Below are positions 37,972 through 51,927 of a stretch of DNA of 64,000 nucleotides, in pieces; within the stretch, counting starts at the first letter, position 1, and each line of letters opens with the position of its first letter. Made by a program: the position numbers and the translations under genes. Where the stretch lies: contig SHNF01000009.1 of assembly GCA_004295085.1 (NCBI GenBank), positions 186,001 to 250,000 of the forward strand, given 5' to 3'. Under the pieces are notes generated by a model. It made no database searches and had not been told where the DNA came from. It saw only the letters and a list, made by a program, of their open reading frames with translations. This DNA is from Planctomycetota bacterium. Lineage in GTDB: Bacteria; Planctomycetota; UBA1135.

Positions 37972-38122
37972 ATGAACTGGCGCAGGACGCGCGGCATCCG
38001 CCTCCTGGAATCCGCCCCCCATGCCCGCTGGATGGCTTCGCCCGCACGCTGCGGCTGGACGAAGTGCGCCGGCGCGGGCGGCGGGACTGCGCTTTGTGGT
38101 CCGCCTCAAGGACCGGCCGTCT

Positions 38123-38128
38123 TAAGCT
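38123..38128 (+). promoter_or_regulatory. -10-like TAAGCT upstream of the DUF2203 gene
   Basis: TAAGCT ends 10 nt before the ATG at 38139 with no ribosome-binding site between, again a start-proximal geometry. Confidence 0.3.
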
Positions 38129-38138
38129 ATGCCTCCCC

Positions 38139-38531
38139 ATGGACGGGATGGAATACCGGTACTTCACGGTGGCGGAGGCGCGCGAGCTGCTGCCTCAGGT
38201 GCGCCGCCACATGAACCGCATCCAGGCCGCCAAGGAAGCCATCCTCAAGGTGAGTCCGGAGCAGTGGCCGGCGCTGGAGAAGGCCATGGGCAACGGCGGC
38301 GCCGCTGCGGTGACGCAGGCGCTGCAGCACACCCAGGTCCTGGAACGCGCCGTACGCAGCATCCTGAAGCTGGGCGTGCAGATCAAGGATCTGGACAAGG
38401 GCCTGCTCGACTTCCCAAGCCTGCGCGAGGGCCGCGAGGTCAGCCTGTGCTGGATGCACGGCGAGGACGACATCCGCTGGTGGCACGAGACCGACGCGGG
38501 CTTCGCCGGCCGCCAGCCCCTCGACGAGTAG
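38139..38531 (+). CDS. DUF2203 family protein
   Basis: The 130-residue soluble protein matches DUF2203: YFTVAEARELLPQVRRHMNRI at the N-terminus, VQIKDLDKGLLDFPSLREGREVSLCW around residues 80-105, and WHETDAGFAGRQPLDE at the end. Biochemical function is unknown. The first half is a helical hairpin. It starts a three-gene unit with a Gfo/Idh oxidoreductase and an MBL-fold protein. Confidence 0.85.
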   Translation: MDGMEYRYFTVAEARELLPQVRRHMNRIQAAKEAILKVSPEQWPALEKAMGNGGAAAVTQALQHTQVLERAVRSILKLGVQIKDLDKGLLDFPSLREGREVSLCWMHGEDDIRWWHETDAGFAGRQPLDE

Positions 38532-38533
38532 CC

Positions 38534-39661
38534 GTGGGCTTCCTGCGCCACGTCCCCGGCGCCCGGCGCACCGATCCGCCGCAGCCGGCCCCCGTGCGCA
38601 AGGGCGTGGGCGTGCTGGGCCTGCACGAGGGCCGCACCTTGCTCGTGGGGCTGGATCGCTGCCGTTACGCGTACGCCGTGGCGGGATGCGACCTGGACCC
38701 GGACAAGATCGAAGCGTCCAGGAAGGAGCGGCCGGACCTGTTCTACACCGCGGACTACGGCGAGCTGCTGGCGCGGCCGGAAGTGGAGATCGTGGCCATC
38801 TACACGCCGGACCACCTGCACGGGCGGCACGTCGTGGCCGCGTTCGAGGCCGGCAAGGACGTCCTCTGCACCAAGCCCCTGGTCAACAGCATGGAGGACG
38901 CCCGGCGCGTGCTGGAGGCGGGGAAAAGGACCGGGAAAAGACTGCTGGTGGGCCAGTCCACGCGCTTCTTCGAGCCCTTTTTGCGCCAGCGAGCGGCGTG
39001 CGAGCGCGGCGAGATCGGCGCGATCGAGCTGCTGGACGCGCACTACATCCACCGCATGGACTGGTTCTATCGGAAGAGCCCGTGGGCGGTCACGGAGACC
39101 GACTGGGTGTTCCTGGGACTGAGCCATCCGGTGGATCTCGCGCGCTGGTACCTGGGGCCGATCGCGGAGGTTCATGCGTATTCGTACCGCTCCCAATTGG
39201 GGCAGAGCGTGGGCTTGAAGGGCAACGACGTCTACATCGTCAACCTGAAGGCCGCGGACGGCCGCATCGGCCGCGTGATGGGCCACTACGGCCTGGAGGA
39301 GCTGCCGAGCGCGCGCAACTGCATCGAGCTGGTGCTGTACGGCAGCAAGGGCACGAGCCAGGCGCAGTACCACGACATGCGCTACCGCCACACCGCGCCC
39401 GACGGCAGCGAGGTGACCGAGGACCCGCTGTACGCGCTGCGCCACTACTACTTCAACAGCGAAGTGCACGGGATGCACTACGGCGAGTTCGCCAACTACG
39501 CCGACGCCTTCGCCCGGGCGCTGCTGGAACGGCGCGACCTGGCTCCCGGCCTCGAGGAAGGGCTCGAGACCTTCTGCGTGATGGAGGCGGTGCGCCGCTC
39601 CGCCGCCGCCGGACACCCCACCCAGCTGCAGCCGCTGCTGCAAGAGGCAGGCCTCGCATGA
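38534..39661 (+). CDS. Gfo/Idh/MocA family oxidoreductase
   Basis: This 375-residue protein has an N-terminal nucleotide-binding domain (VGVLGLHEGRTLLVGL; VEIVAIYTPDHLHGRHVVAAFEAGKDVLCTKP with the catalytic-type Lys-Pro, about residues 88-120) and a C-terminal alpha/beta domain. The conserved segment TDWVFLGLSHPVDLARWYLGP lies near residue 190. It probably oxidises a sugar or cyclitol with NAD(P). Start GTG 38534 lies 2 bp after the DUF2203 stop; the stop overlaps the next ATG as ATGA. Confidence 0.88.
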   Translation: MGFLRHVPGARRTDPPQPAPVRKGVGVLGLHEGRTLLVGLDRCRYAYAVAGCDLDPDKIEASRKERPDLFYTADYGELLARPEVEIVAIYTPDHLHGRHVVAAFEAGKDVLCTKPLVNSMEDARRVLEAGKRTGKRLLVGQSTRFFEPFLRQRAACERGEIGAIELLDAHYIHRMDWFYRKSPWAVTETDWVFLGLSHPVDLARWYLGPIAEVHAYSYRSQLGQSVGLKGNDVYIVNLKAADGRIGRVMGHYGLEELPSARNCIELVLYGSKGTSQAQYHDMRYRHTAPDGSEVTEDPLYALRHYYFNSEVHGMHYGEFANYADAFARALLERRDLAPGLEEGLETFCVMEAVRRSAAAGHPTQLQPLLQEAGLA

Positions 39662-40293
39662 CCGAACCCACCACCGTCGCCCGGGAGGTGCGCGAGGTCG
39701 CGCCCGGGGTGCTGCACTGGTCGCTGCACGACGACCGGATCGATTTCCGGAGCGAGGCCTATGCCGTGCTGGCGCCCATGCGGACGGTGCTGGTGGACCC
39801 GCTGCCCTTGAGCGAGGAGCTGCTTGACCGGTTCCAGAACGTGGTGGCGATCGTGCTGACCTCGCCCTCGCACCAGCGCGCCACCTGGCGCTACCGCGAG
39901 CGCTTCAACTGCCCGGTGTTCGCGCCGCGCGGCGGCGAGGGCCTGGAAGGCAAGCCGGACAAGGAGTACCGGCACGACGCGCAGCTTCCGGGCAACCTGT
40001 GGGCCTTGCACGCGCCCGGGCCGGATCCGGCCCACCACGTCCTGCAGATCGAGCGGCGCGACATGGGCCCGATCCTGTTCCTGGGCGACCTGCTGATGCG
40101 CGGAGACTCCGGCCCGCTGCGCTTCCTGCCGGCGCAGCACCAGAAGGACCCGGCGCGCAGCCGCGAGAGCCTCCAGCTGCTGCTGGACCTGAAGCCGGAC
40201 GTGGTCTGCCCCGGCCACGGAGCGCCGTTCCCGTCGGGCGGAGCGGAGGCCCTGCTCGAGGCGGCGCACAGCGGGGCGGATTTCGGCGGCTAG
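39658..40293 (+). CDS. Degenerate metallo-beta-lactamase-fold protein
   Basis: The 211-residue protein follows the MBL fold (VREVAPGVLHWSL, AVLAPMRTVLVDPLP, FLGDLLMRGDSG, VVCPGHGAPF), but the HxHxDH metal motif is replaced by SPSHQR at residues 69-74. The C-terminal GHG and GD motifs persist. It is probably non-hydrolytic or binds metal differently. It is coupled to the oxidoreductase by ATGA. The family is seen; the function is unknown. Confidence 0.75.
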   Translation: MTEPTTVAREVREVAPGVLHWSLHDDRIDFRSEAYAVLAPMRTVLVDPLPLSEELLDRFQNVVAIVLTSPSHQRATWRYRERFNCPVFAPRGGEGLEGKPDKEYRHDAQLPGNLWALHAPGPDPAHHVLQIERRDMGPILFLGDLLMRGDSGPLRFLPAQHQKDPARSRESLQLLLDLKPDVVCPGHGAPFPSGGAEALLEAAHSGADFGG

Positions 40294-40304
40294 CGGCGCG
40301 CTCC

Positions 40305-40310
40305 TAGACT
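40305..40310 (+). promoter_or_regulatory. -10-like TAGACT upstream of glgE
   Basis: TAGACT ends 9 nt before the GTG start at 40320 in a 26-bp gap and no ribosome-binding site is present. A leaderless glgE transcript heading the five-gene operon is likely. Confidence 0.4.
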
Positions 40311-40319
40311 GCCCTGCGC

Positions 40320-42308
40320 GTGCAAGACAACGAGCGGCTGGTTCGCGTCGTGATCGAAAGGGTGGCGCCCGTCGTGGACTGCGGCCGCTTCCCGGTCAGG
40401 CGCGTCACCGGCGAGAGCGTGGTGGTGGAGGCCGACGTGTTCGCGGACGGCCACGACGAGCTGGGCTGCGTGCTGCGCTACCGCCCGGAGGACGAGACGG
40501 CGTGGCGTGAGACCCGCATGCAGCCGCTCGGCAACGACCGCTGGCGCGGCGAGTTCGTCGTGGATTCCCTGGGCCGCTGGCACTACCGCCTGGAGGGATG
40601 GGTGGACGCCTTCGAGACCTGGCGGCGCGACCTGTTCAAGCGCCGCGCGTCCGGGCAGGACCTGGCCGCGGAGCTGCTCGTGGGCGCGGAGCTGGCGGCG
40701 GCGGCGGCGGCGCGCGCGCGCAGCGCGGACCGCGAGCGGCTGCGCCAGTACGCCCGCTTCCTGCGCTCGGACCAGGCGCAGGAGGCGCGCGCCGAGCAGG
40801 CGCTGGACGATGACCTGGACGGCCTGATGCGCCTCTATCCCGACCGGCGCCGCGCCACGCGCTCCCGGGAGCTGGCGGTGCACGTGGAGGTGCCGCGGGC
40901 GCGCTACAGCACCTGGTACGAGATGTTCCCGCGCTCGTGCGCGGAGACGGCGGGACGCCACGGCACGTTCCGCGACGTGGAGCGGCTGCTGACGTACGTC
41001 GAGGAGCTTGGCTTCGACGTGCTGTACCTGCCGCCGATCCATCCGATCGGCCGCACGCAGCGCAAGGGGCGCAACAACGCCGCGCAGGCCCTTGCGGGCG
41101 AGCCGGGCAGCCCGTGGGCCATCGGCGGGCCGGAGGGCGGGCACAAGGCGCTGCACCCGGAGCTGGGCAGCCTGGAGGACTTCCGCGCCCTGGTGGCGGC
41201 GGCGCGCGCGCGCGGGATCGAGGTGGCCCTGGACATCGCCTTCCAGTGCGCGCCGGACCATCCGTACGTGCGGGAGCATGCGGAGTGGTTCCGCCGCCGT
41301 CCCGACGGCAGCGTCCGCCACGCCGAGAACCCGCCCAAGAAGTACGAGGACATCTACCCCTTCGACTTCGACACGGAGCACGCGCCAGCGCTGTGGGAGG
41401 AGCTGAAGAGCGTGTTCGAGTTCTGGATCGGGCAGGGCGTGCGCGTGTTTCGCGTGGACAATCCGCACACCAAGCCGTTCGCGTTCTGGGAGTGGTGCCT
41501 GGACGGGCTCCAGCGCCAGCACCGCGACGTCATCTTCCTGTCCGAGGCGTTCACGCGGCCGCGCGTCATGTACCGGCTGGCCAAGCTGGGCTTCAGCCAG
41601 TCGTACACGTATTTCGCCTGGCGCAACGGCAAGAGCGAGTTGGAGCAGTACTTCACCGAGCTGACGCAGACCGAGGTGCGCGAGTTCTTCCGCCCCAACC
41701 TGTGGCCGAACACGCCGGACATCCTTACCGAGGCGCTGCAGGCCGGTGGGCGCCCGGCCTTCTTGGGACGCTACGTGCTGGCGGCGACGCTGGGGGCGTC
41801 CTGCGGCGTGTACGGCCCGGCGTTCGAGCTGATGGAGAACAAGCCGCGCAGCCCGGGCAGCGAGGAATACCTGGACTCGGAGAAGTACGAGATCCGGCAC
41901 TGGGACCGCGGACGGCCCGACAGCCTGGCGGATTTCATCGCCCTGGTGAACCGCATCCGGCGCGAGAACCCGGCGCTGCACTCCGACCGCAGCCTGCGCT
42001 TCCACCGCGCCGACAGCGACTTCATCACGGTGTACAGCAAGGTCACGCCGGACCGCGCCAACGCCATCCTGACCGCCGTCAACCTGGATTTCCACCACAC
42101 CCACGCGTCGTTGGTGCACCTGGACCTCCCGGCGCTGGGCCTGGACGGCGACGAGCGCTTCCAGGTCCACGACCTGCTGTCCGGGGCGCGCTACGTGTGG
42201 CAGGGCGCCCGCAACTACGTGGAGCTGAACCCGCACGAGTGCCCGGCCCACGTGTTCCGCATCCGCCGCCAGGTGCGCAGCGAGCGCGACTTCGACTACT
42301 TCGCCTGA
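40320..42308 (+). CDS. glgE: Alpha-1,4-glucan:maltose-1-phosphate maltosyltransferase
   Basis: GlgE (GH13_3) extends alpha-1,4-glucans using maltose-1-phosphate as donor. The 662-residue protein has the N-terminal beta and helical domains (1-190) and the catalytic barrel starting at [11 protein letters not shown]. The nucleophile is D380 in [10 protein letters not shown] and the acid/base is E409 in FLSEAFTRP, both in family-specific motifs. Length matches Streptomyces and Mycobacterium GlgE. GTG 40320 is the start. Its stop shares a base with the treS start (TGATG). The donor is made by the maltokinase half of the next gene. Confidence 0.94.
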   Translation: MQDNERLVRVVIERVAPVVDCGRFPVRRVTGESVVVEADVFADGHDELGCVLRYRPEDETAWRETRMQPLGNDRWRGEFVVDSLGRWHYRLEGWVDAFETWRRDLFKRRASGQDLAAELLVGAELAAAAAARARSADRERLRQYARFLRSDQAQEARAEQALDDDLDGLMRLYPDRRRATRSRELAVHVEVPRARYSTWYEMFPRSCAETAGRHGTFRDVERLLTYVEELGFDVLYLPPIHPIGRTQRKGRNNAAQALAGEPGSPWAIGGPEGGHKALHPELGSLEDFRALVAAARARGIEVALDIAFQCAPDHPYVREHAEWFRRRPDGSVRHAENPPKKYEDIYPFDFDTEHAPALWEELKSVFEFWIGQGVRVFRVDNPHTKPFAFWEWCLDGLQRQHRDVIFLSEAFTRPRVMYRLAKLGFSQSYTYFAWRNGKSELEQYFTELTQTEVREFFRPNLWPNTPDILTEALQAGGRPAFLGRYVLAATLGASCGVYGPAFELMENKPRSPGSEEYLDSEKYEIRHWDRGRPDSLADFIALVNRIRRENPALHSDRSLRFHRADSDFITVYSKVTPDRANAILTAVNLDFHHTHASLVHLDLPALGLDGDERFQVHDLLSGARYVWQGARNYVELNPHECPAHVFRIRRQVRSERDFDYFA

Positions 42309-45300
42309 TGGAGCCCGATCCCCTCTGGTACAAGGACGCCGTGCTCTATGAGCTGCACGTGCGCGCGTTCTACGACAGCGCCGGCGACGGCATCGGCGAT
42401 TTCGGCGGCCTGACGCGCAAGCTGGACTACCTGGAGGACCTGGGCGTCACGGCGGTGTGGCTGCTGCCGTTCTATCCCTCGCCGCTGCGCGACGACGGCT
42501 ACGACATCGCCGACTACGAGGACGTGCATCCCGACTACGGCACGCTCCCGCACTTCCGCGCGTTCCTGAGGGAGGCGCACCGGCGCGGGATCCGGGTCAT
42601 CACCGAGCTGGTGGTCAACCACACCTCCGACCAGCACCCGTGGTTCCAGCGGGCGCGGCGCGCGCCTCCCGGCAGCAAGGAGCGCGACTTCTACGTGTGG
42701 AGCGACACGCCGGAGAAGTACAAGGAGGCGCGCATCATCTTCAAGGACTTCGAGCCTTCCAACTGGACCTGGGACCCGGTGGCGAAGGCGTACTACTGGC
42801 ACCGGTTCTACGCGCACCAGCCGGACCTCAACTACGACAACCCGGCGGTCAAGGAGGCGGTATTCCGCGTGATGGAGAAGTGGATGGCCATGGGCGTGGA
42901 CGGGATGCGCCTGGACGCCATCCCCTACCTGTACGAGCGCGAGGGCGGCAACTGCGAGAACCTGCCCGAAGGGCACCAGTTTCTCCGGGAGCTGCGCGCG
43001 CGCGTGGACCGCAAGTTCCCGGGGCGGGTGTTCGTGGCCGAGGCCAATCAGTGGCCGGAGGACGCATCGGCGTACTTCGGCAACGGCGACGAGTGCCACA
43101 TGAACTTCCATTTCCCGCTCATGCCGCGCCTGTACATGGCGCTGCAGATGGAGGACCGGTTCCCGATCGTGGACATCCTGCAGCAGACGCCGCCCATCCC
43201 CGAGAACTGCCAGTGGGCCATGTTCCTGCGCAACCACGACGAGCTGACCCTGGAGATGGTGACCGAGGAGGAGCGGGACTACATGTGGCGCACCTACGCC
43301 CGCGACCCCAAGGCCCGCATCAACCTGGGCATCCGCCGGCGGCTGGCGCCGCTCCTGAACAACAACCGGCGCAAGATCGAGCTGATGAACAGCCTGCTGC
43401 TGGCCATGCCCGGAACCCCCGTCATCTACTACGGTGACGAGATCGGCATGGGCGACAACTTCTACCTGGGCGACCGCAACGGCGTGCGCACGCCGATGCA
43501 GTGGAACGGCGACCGCAACGCCGGCTTCTCCTCGGGCAATCCCCAGCGCCTGTACCTGCCGGTGATCACGGAGCCGGAGTACCACTTCGAGTCCGTGAAC
43601 GTGGAAGCGCAGCTCAACAATCCCAGCTCGCTGCTGTGGTGGATGAAGCGCCTCATCGCCCTGCGCAAGCGCCATCGCGCCTTCGGCCGCGGCGAGCTCG
43701 AGTTCCTGCACCCGGACAACCCGCGCGTGCTGGCCTTCGTGCGCCGCTTCCAGGACGAGCGCATCCTGGTCGTGGCCAACCTGTCCCGCTTCACCCAGGC
43801 CGCGCAGATGGACCTGTCGGCGCACAAGGGCTGCGTGCCGGTGGAGCTGTTCGGCCGCTCGCGCTTCCCGGTGGTGGGCGAGGCACCCTACCTGTTCACC
43901 CTGGGCCCGCACTCCTTCTACTGGTTCGCGCTGCAGGCGCCCGCGGCCCCGGGAGCGGCCGCGCCGCAGCTCGAGAAGCTGCCCGAGCTGAACCTGCCGG
44001 AGTCGCTGCAGTCCGCGCTGGAGGGCGACGAGCGCGAGGCGATCGAAGCCCTGCTGCCCGACTTCCTGCGGCGACAGCGCTGGTTCGGCGCCAAGAGCCG
44101 CACGATCCAGCACGCCCAGATCCGGGAGGCGCTGCCGGTGGAGCTGGGCGATCAGGGCCGGGCGGCGCTGTGCCTGGTGCAGGTCGCCTACGCCGAATCG
44201 GAGGCGCAGATGTACCAGGTGCCGCTGATGCTGTCCTTCGGGGCGGCCGCGGACAAGCTGCGCGAGCAGCACCGTCACGGCGTGCTGGCGGCCGCGCGCG
44301 TGCGCGGCCGCGACGACCTCGCCCTGCTGCACGACGCCGCCTACGAGCCGGCGTTCCCGCGCGCGCTGCTGGTGGCCATGGCGCGGCAGCGGTCGGCCGG
44401 CGGCTGGAACGGCCGGCTGCACGCGTCCAGCGCCCGCCTGCTGCGCGAGGCCGGCCAGCGCGTCGCGCACCTGCCGGCCACGGTGCTGGCCGGCGAGCAG
44501 AGCAACACCTCGTTCGCGCTGGGCCAGCGCTTCGTGCTCAAGCTGTTCCGGCGCGTGGACGAAGGCGTCAATCCGGATTTCGAGGTCAGCCGCTTCCTCA
44601 GCGAGCAGGTGGGCTTCCCGCACGCCCCACCCTTCGCCGGGGCCCTGGAATACCGCGCGCACGGCCACGAGCACACCCTGGGCGTCCTGCACGGCTTCGT
44701 CGCCAACGAGGGCGACGCCTGGAGCTACACGCTGGGCCACCTGGACCGCTACTTCGAGCAGGTCGTCAGCCGCCGCGGCGGCTACGGCGGCGTGGGCGCG
44801 CCGCCGGTCCTGCCCGCCGGTCTGCTGGACCGGTCCGGCGCCGAGCTGTCCGCGGCCAGCACGGAGCTGGTCGGCGGCTACCTGGAAGCGGCGCGGCTGC
44901 TCGGGCAGCGCACCGCGGCGCTGCACATCGCACTGGCCTCGGAGACCGCCGACCCGGCGTTCGCGCCCGAGCCTTTCGGCGCCCTGTACCAGCGCGGCCT
45001 CTATCAATCCATGCGCAACCTGGCCGGGCGCACGCTGCAGAACCTGAACGCGCGCCTGTCCGGGCTGGCGGAGCCGGCGCGTTCCGCGGCGGCGGCCGTG
45101 CTGGCGCGCCGCGACGCGATCCTCAACCTGTTCCGCGCGCTCACCAACCGCCCCATCACCGCCTGGCGCATCCGCATCCACGGCGACTACCACCTGGGCC
45201 AGGTGCTGTGGACCGGCAAGGACTTCGTGATCCTGGACTTCGAGGGCGAGGTCACCCGCCCGATCGGCGAGCGCCGCATCAAGCGCAACGCCCTGCGCGA

Positions 45301-45640
45301 CGTGGTCGCCATGCTGCGTTCCTTCAACTATGCCACCCACGCGGCGCAGCTGCGCCAGGAGAAGCTGGGTGTCGTGCCCGCCTCGCGCCTGCCGCAGCTC
45401 GAGCCCTGGGGCCGGCACTGGAACGATGCCGTCACCGGCGTGTTCCTGCGCGCCTATCTCGCCCAGGCCGGCAAATCGCGGTTCCTGCCGCAGGCGCGGG
45501 AGGAGCTGGAAGCACTGCTGGCGCTGTACCAGCTGGAGCGCGCGCTGTACGAGGTCGGCTACGAGATGGACCACCGTCCCGACTGGCTGCAGATCCCGCT
45601 CCAGGGCATCCTCCAGCTCCTGCAAGACAAGGTACGGTGA
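42308..45640 (+). CDS. treS: Trehalose synthase-maltokinase fusion
   Basis: Residues 1 to about 550 are trehalose synthase (GH13_16), which isomerises trehalose to maltose. Catalytic residues are D203 in [10 protein letters not shown] and E245 in [11 protein letters not shown], with the third acidic residue in [10 protein letters not shown]. Residues about 570-1110 are a maltokinase (Pep2/Mak type) with an N-cap ([18 protein letters not shown]), a catalytic loop [12 protein letters not shown] near residue 959, and the metal site ILDFEGE. The fusion channels maltose directly into maltose-1-phosphate for GlgE. Such fusions are known. Its stop overlaps the malQ start as GTGA. Confidence 0.94.
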   Translation: MEPDPLWYKDAVLYELHVRAFYDSAGDGIGDFGGLTRKLDYLEDLGVTAVWLLPFYPSPLRDDGYDIADYEDVHPDYGTLPHFRAFLREAHRRGIRVITELVVNHTSDQHPWFQRARRAPPGSKERDFYVWSDTPEKYKEARIIFKDFEPSNWTWDPVAKAYYWHRFYAHQPDLNYDNPAVKEAVFRVMEKWMAMGVDGMRLDAIPYLYEREGGNCENLPEGHQFLRELRARVDRKFPGRVFVAEANQWPEDASAYFGNGDECHMNFHFPLMPRLYMALQMEDRFPIVDILQQTPPIPENCQWAMFLRNHDELTLEMVTEEERDYMWRTYARDPKARINLGIRRRLAPLLNNNRRKIELMNSLLLAMPGTPVIYYGDEIGMGDNFYLGDRNGVRTPMQWNGDRNAGFSSGNPQRLYLPVITEPEYHFESVNVEAQLNNPSSLLWWMKRLIALRKRHRAFGRGELEFLHPDNPRVLAFVRRFQDERILVVANLSRFTQAAQMDLSAHKGCVPVELFGRSRFPVVGEAPYLFTLGPHSFYWFALQAPAAPGAAAPQLEKLPELNLPESLQSALEGDEREAIEALLPDFLRRQRWFGAKSRTIQHAQIREALPVELGDQGRAALCLVQVAYAESEAQMYQVPLMLSFGAAADKLREQHRHGVLAAARVRGRDDLALLHDAAYEPAFPRALLVAMARQRSAGGWNGRLHASSARLLREAGQRVAHLPATVLAGEQSNTSFALGQRFVLKLFRRVDEGVNPDFEVSRFLSEQVGFPHAPPFAGALEYRAHGHEHTLGVLHGFVANEGDAWSYTLGHLDRYFEQVVSRRGGYGGVGAPPVLPAGLLDRSGAELSAASTELVGGYLEAARLLGQRTAALHIALASETADPAFAPEPFGALYQRGLYQSMRNLAGRTLQNLNARLSGLAEPARSAAAAVLARRDAILNLFRALTNRPITAWRIRIHGDYHLGQVLWTGKDFVILDFEGEVTRPIGERRIKRNALRDVVAMLRSFNYATHAAQLRQEKLGVVPASRLPQLEPWGRHWNDAVTGVFLRAYLAQAGKSRFLPQAREELEALLALYQLERALYEVGYEMDHRPDWLQIPLQGILQLLQDKVR

Positions 45641-47576
45641 CGGCCGCTCCCGCCGGCCGCGCGCTGGCCGCGCTGGCGCGCCGCCACGGCGTCGCCACGA
45701 GCTATCGTGACGCGCAAGGACACCTGCGCCGCGCGACCCCGGAGGCGCTGCGCGCGGTCCTGCACGCCCTGGGCGCCGGATCGCCGCCGCGGCGGCCCGC
45801 CGCCGTCGAGCCGGTCATCGTGGCCTGGGACGGCAGCCTCGGCGCGCTGGGGCTGCGCCTCACGCCGGCGCTGCGCGGGCGCGTGCGCTGGAGCGTGCGC
45901 CGGGAGGACGGCGCCGAGGAATCCGGCTGCGCCTCCCGAGACGGCCACGGCCGGCTGCGCATCGCGCGGCGTTTTCCGCTCGGCTACCACCGGTTGACGG
46001 TGGACGCCGGAGGGGAGCAGCACCGCTCCCTGCTGCTGTGCGCGCCGCGGCGCGCCTTCGGTCCGGAGGATGAGCGCGCCTGGGGCGTCTTGCTGCCGCT
46101 CTACGCGCTGCGCTCGTCGCAGAACTGGGGCTGCGGAGAATACGCGGACCTGGCCGGCCTGGCGCGCTGGACCGCCCGGCTGGGGGGGGCGTACGTCGGT
46201 ACCCTGCCGCTCCTGCCCGCGTTCCTGGACCGGCCGTTCGAGCCCAGTCCTTACGCTCCCGTCAGCCGGCTGTTCTGGAACGAGGCGTACCTCCACCTGG
46301 ACGCGCTCCCGGAGTTCCGGCCCTCCCTGCGGCCCGCGGCGGCGCAACTGGCGCGGGCGCGCGCCGCCGGGCTCGTGGACTGGAAGACCCTGTGGTCGTG
46401 GAAGCGCCGCGCCCTCGCCGGCGCGCTGCGCACGCTGCTGGCGCGGCCCGGCGCGCGGCGCGAGCAGTTCCTGCGCTTCGAGGCGGAGCACGAGGACGTC
46501 ATGGACTACGCGCGCTTCCGCGCCGCCGGCGAACGCCAGGGATGCGGCTGGCGCGCCTGGCCTCGGCGGCTGGCGGCCGGCCGCCTGCGCGCGGGGGACT
46601 TCGACCCGCAGGCGGCGCGCACGTACGCGTACGCCCAGTGGCTGTGCGGCGAACAGATCGCGGCGGCGCAGGGAACGCGCGGAGCGCGGCGCCTGTACCT
46701 GGACCTGCCGCTGGGCGTGCACGGCGACGGCTACGACACCTGGCGCTTCCGCGACGAGTTCGCGGCCGGAGTGAGCGGCGGCGCGCCCCCCGACCCGCTG
46801 GCGCCGCACGGCCAGGACTGGAGCTTCGCACCGCTGCACCCGCAGCGCATGCGCGAGCACGGCTACCGCTACCTGCGCGCCTGCCTGCGCCACCACCTCG
46901 CGGTCGCCGGCGCGCTGCGCGTGGACCACGCCCTGGGCCTGCACCGGCTGTTCTGGGTGCCGCACGGCATGCCCGCGGCCCGCGGCGTGTACGTGCGTTA
47001 TCCCGCCGCGGAGCTGTACGCCGTGCTGTGCCTGGAGTCGCAGCGCCACCGCGCGCGCATCGTGGGCGAGGACCTGGGCACCGTGCCCCCGGAGGTGCGG
47101 CCGGCCATGCAGCGCCACGGCGTCGCGCGCATGTACGTGCTGCCGTTCGAGGCCTCGGGCCAGCCGCGCCGGCCCTTGCGGCCGGTGCCCGCGGGGGCGG
47201 CGGCGTGCCTGAACACGCACGACCTGCCCCCTTTCGCCGCCTTCTGGAGCGCGGCGCGGCGCACGTCCTGGGGCCGGGCGCTGGCAGACTACCTGCGCCG
47301 GCAGGGCCTGCTGGAGGCGTGCGAAGCCGGCGGCGGAGCCGGCGCCGACGCCGTCCTGCGGGCCTGCCTGCGCTGGCTGGGGGCGAGCCCCGCGGCGCTG
47401 GTGCCCGTCAGTCTGGAGGACTTGTGGCTGGAGACGCGGCCGCAGAACGTGCCGGGAACGGGCATGGAGGCCTCCAACTGGCGCCGGAAGGCGCGCCGGA
47501 GCCTGGAACAGATGCGCCGCGACCGCAAGATGTTGGCCGTGCTGCGCCAGCTGCGACGTGCCCGCGAGTCGGCTTC

Positions 47577-47580
<4 letters not shown>
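45637..47580 (+). CDS. malQ: 4-alpha-glucanotransferase
   Basis: MalQ (GH77) transfers glucan segments between alpha-1,4-glucans. The 647-residue protein has an N-terminal module (about 1-145) and the catalytic domain beginning at [19 protein letters not shown]. Nucleophile D430 in [15 protein letters not shown], acid/base E478 in VGEDLGTVP, and NTHDLPPF are intact. GTG 45637 overlaps treS and its stop overlaps glgB as ATGA. It would disproportionate oligosaccharides released from the glucan. Confidence 0.92.
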
Positions 47581-49489
<1,909 letters not shown>

Positions 49490-49493
<4 letters not shown>

Positions 49494-51919
49494 GCCAGCG
49501 CTACGTCTGCATCCACGGGCACTTCTACCAGCCGCCGCGCGAGAACCCGTGGCTGGAAGCGGTGGAGCAGCAGGACTCGGCCCACCCCTACCACGACTGG
49601 AACGAGCGGGTCAGCGCCGAGTGCTACGCGCCCAACGCGGCCTCGCGCATCCTGGACGCGCAGGGCCGCATCACCCGCATCGTCAACAACTACGAGCGCA
49701 TCAGCTGCAACTTCGGCCCCACCCTGCTTTCCTGGCTGGAGCCGAACGACCCCGCCACCTACCAGGCGATCCTGGCCGCGGACCAGGACAGCCGCGGCCG
49801 CTTCTCCGGGCACGGCTCCGCGATCGCGCAGGCCTACAACCACTCCATCCTGCCGCTGTGCACCCGGCGCGACCAGGTGACGCAGGTGCGCTGGGGCGTC
49901 CGCGACTTCGAGTGGCGCTTCGAGCGCAAGCCGGAAGGCATGTGGCTGCCGGAGACGGCGGTCGACGTGCGGACCCTGGAGGCCCTGGCGGAACACGGCA
50001 TCTTGTTCACGATCCTGGCGCCGCACCAGGCGGCGGCCGTGCGCCGCAAGCCCGACGGCCCCTGGGAGGACGTGCGCGGCGGCCGCGTGGACACGCGCCG
50101 CGCCTACGAGTGCGCGCTGCCTTCCGGCCGCCGCATCGCCCTCTTCTTCTACGACGGCCCTGCCGCCCGCGCCGTTGCCTTCGAAGACCTGCTGCGCAGC
50201 GGCGACGCCTTCGCCAGGCGTCTCACGGCGGCGTTCCCGGACGCCGACGCCGGCCCGCAGCTCAGCCACATCGCCACCGACGGCGAGACCTACGGCCACC
50301 ACCACCGCTACGGCGAGATGGCGCTGGCCTATGCGCTCAACCAGTTCGAGGACGGCGGTCCGGCCCGCCTGACCAACTACGCCGAGTTCCTGGAGCGCTT
50401 CCCACCGCAGCACGAAGTGCAGATCCTCGAGCACACGTCCTGGAGCTGCGCCCACGGCGTCGAGCGCTGGCGCTCCGGCTGCGGCTGCAGCACCGGCGGC
50501 AGTCCCGGCTGGAACCAGGCCTGGCGCGGCCCCCTCCGCCAGTCCATCGACTGGCTGCGCGACCAGCTCGCTCCCCTCTACGAGCAGAAGGCCGCCGCGC
50601 TGCTGCAGGACCCGTGGGAGGCGCGCGACGGCTACATCGACGTGATCCTGGACCGCTCCAACGCCAGCCTGGAGCGCTTCTTCGCTGCCCACGCTCGCCG
50701 CGCGCTCAACGAGGAGGAGACGACCGACGCCCTGCGCCTGCTCGAGCTGCAGCGCCACGCGCTCCTCATGCAGACCAGTTGCGGCTGGTTCTTCGACGAC
50801 ATCGCCGGCATCGAGGCGGTGCAGGTGCTGCGCTACGCCGGCCGCGCCCTGCACCTGGCCCAGGACCTGTTCGGCGACCACCTCGAGGACCAGTTCCTCG
50901 CGCGCCTCGAGCCCGCCCGCAGCAACCGTCCCGAGGAAGGCGGCGCCCGCGACATCTGGGCCCGGCACGTCCAGCCCGCGCGCGTGGACCCGCCGAAGCT
51001 GGTGGCCGTCTACGCCATGTCCGCGCTGTTCGACGGCTACCCCGAGACCACGCGCCTGCACTGCTACAGCATCCGCCGCGAGCACTACCAGCACCTGGAG
51101 GCCGGCCGGGCGCAGCTCGCCGTGGGCGTCGCGGCCACGCGCAGCGAGATCACGCACGGGCGCGCCCGCCTCGGCTTCGCGGTCGTGCACATGGGCGACC
51201 ACACCTTGACCTGCGGCGTCAAGCCGGTCCAGAGCGCGGCCGAGCTCCAGCCCATTGCCCGCGAGTTCGTCGCGGCCTTCGACCGCGCCGACTTCCCGGC
51301 GCTGGTGCGCGCCCTGGACGCCCGCTTCGGAGCCTCCGTGCACACGCTGGCCTCGCTGTTCCCGGACATGCGGCGCAAGCTCCTCAACCGCATCCTCGCG
51401 CCCACCCTGGAAGAAGCCGAGAGCCGCTTCCGCCGCGTCTACGAGCAGCACACGCCCCTGATGCGCTACATCTCCGGGCTCGGCCTGCCGCTGCCCAAGG
51501 TACTCCAGATCACCGCCGAGTTCATCCTGAACGACAACCTGCAGCACGCCTTCGTGAGCCGCGCGCTCGACCTCGAGCACATCGCCGGCCTGCTCGACGA
51601 CGCGCGCGAGCAGCACATCCCGCTGGACCGCGCGGCGCTCGGCTTCGTCCTGGCCAGGACCCTGGAACACATGGCCTCCCAGCTCAGCCACGACGCCGCC
51701 AGCACCTCCGTCCTGCACGCCATGCGCGCGCTCGTCGCCATGGCGAAGGAGCACGCGCTCGACCTCAATCTCTGGAAGGTGCAGAACCGCTTCTACGAGC
51801 TCTCGGAGACCGTCGCTCCCGAGCTGCGCCGCAAGGCCGAGCAGGGCGACGCCGCCGCCGCCGCCTGGCTGGCCGAATTCTCCGCCTTCGGCACCAGCCT
51901 CGGCCTGGCGGTCGTCTGA
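49490..51919 (+). CDS. GH57/DUF3536 protein
   Basis: This 809-residue protein starts [17 protein letters not shown] and carries the GH57 nucleophile motif [10 protein letters not shown] with E155, and [16 protein letters not shown] for the second acidic residue. The C-terminal half is DUF3536. This kind of protein commonly accompanies glucan genes and probably acts on alpha-glucans, as amylase or branching-type enzyme; the exact reaction is unknown. GTG 49490 overlaps the glgB stop as GTGA. It is the last obvious enzyme of the operon. Confidence 0.88.
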
Positions 51920-51927
51920 GCCAATCA

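Noticed and set aside
42308..45640. Frameshift or misassembly joining treS and maltokinase
   Set aside because: Both halves are complete with all catalytic motifs, the linker is in frame, and such fusions are known in GlgE-pathway operons.
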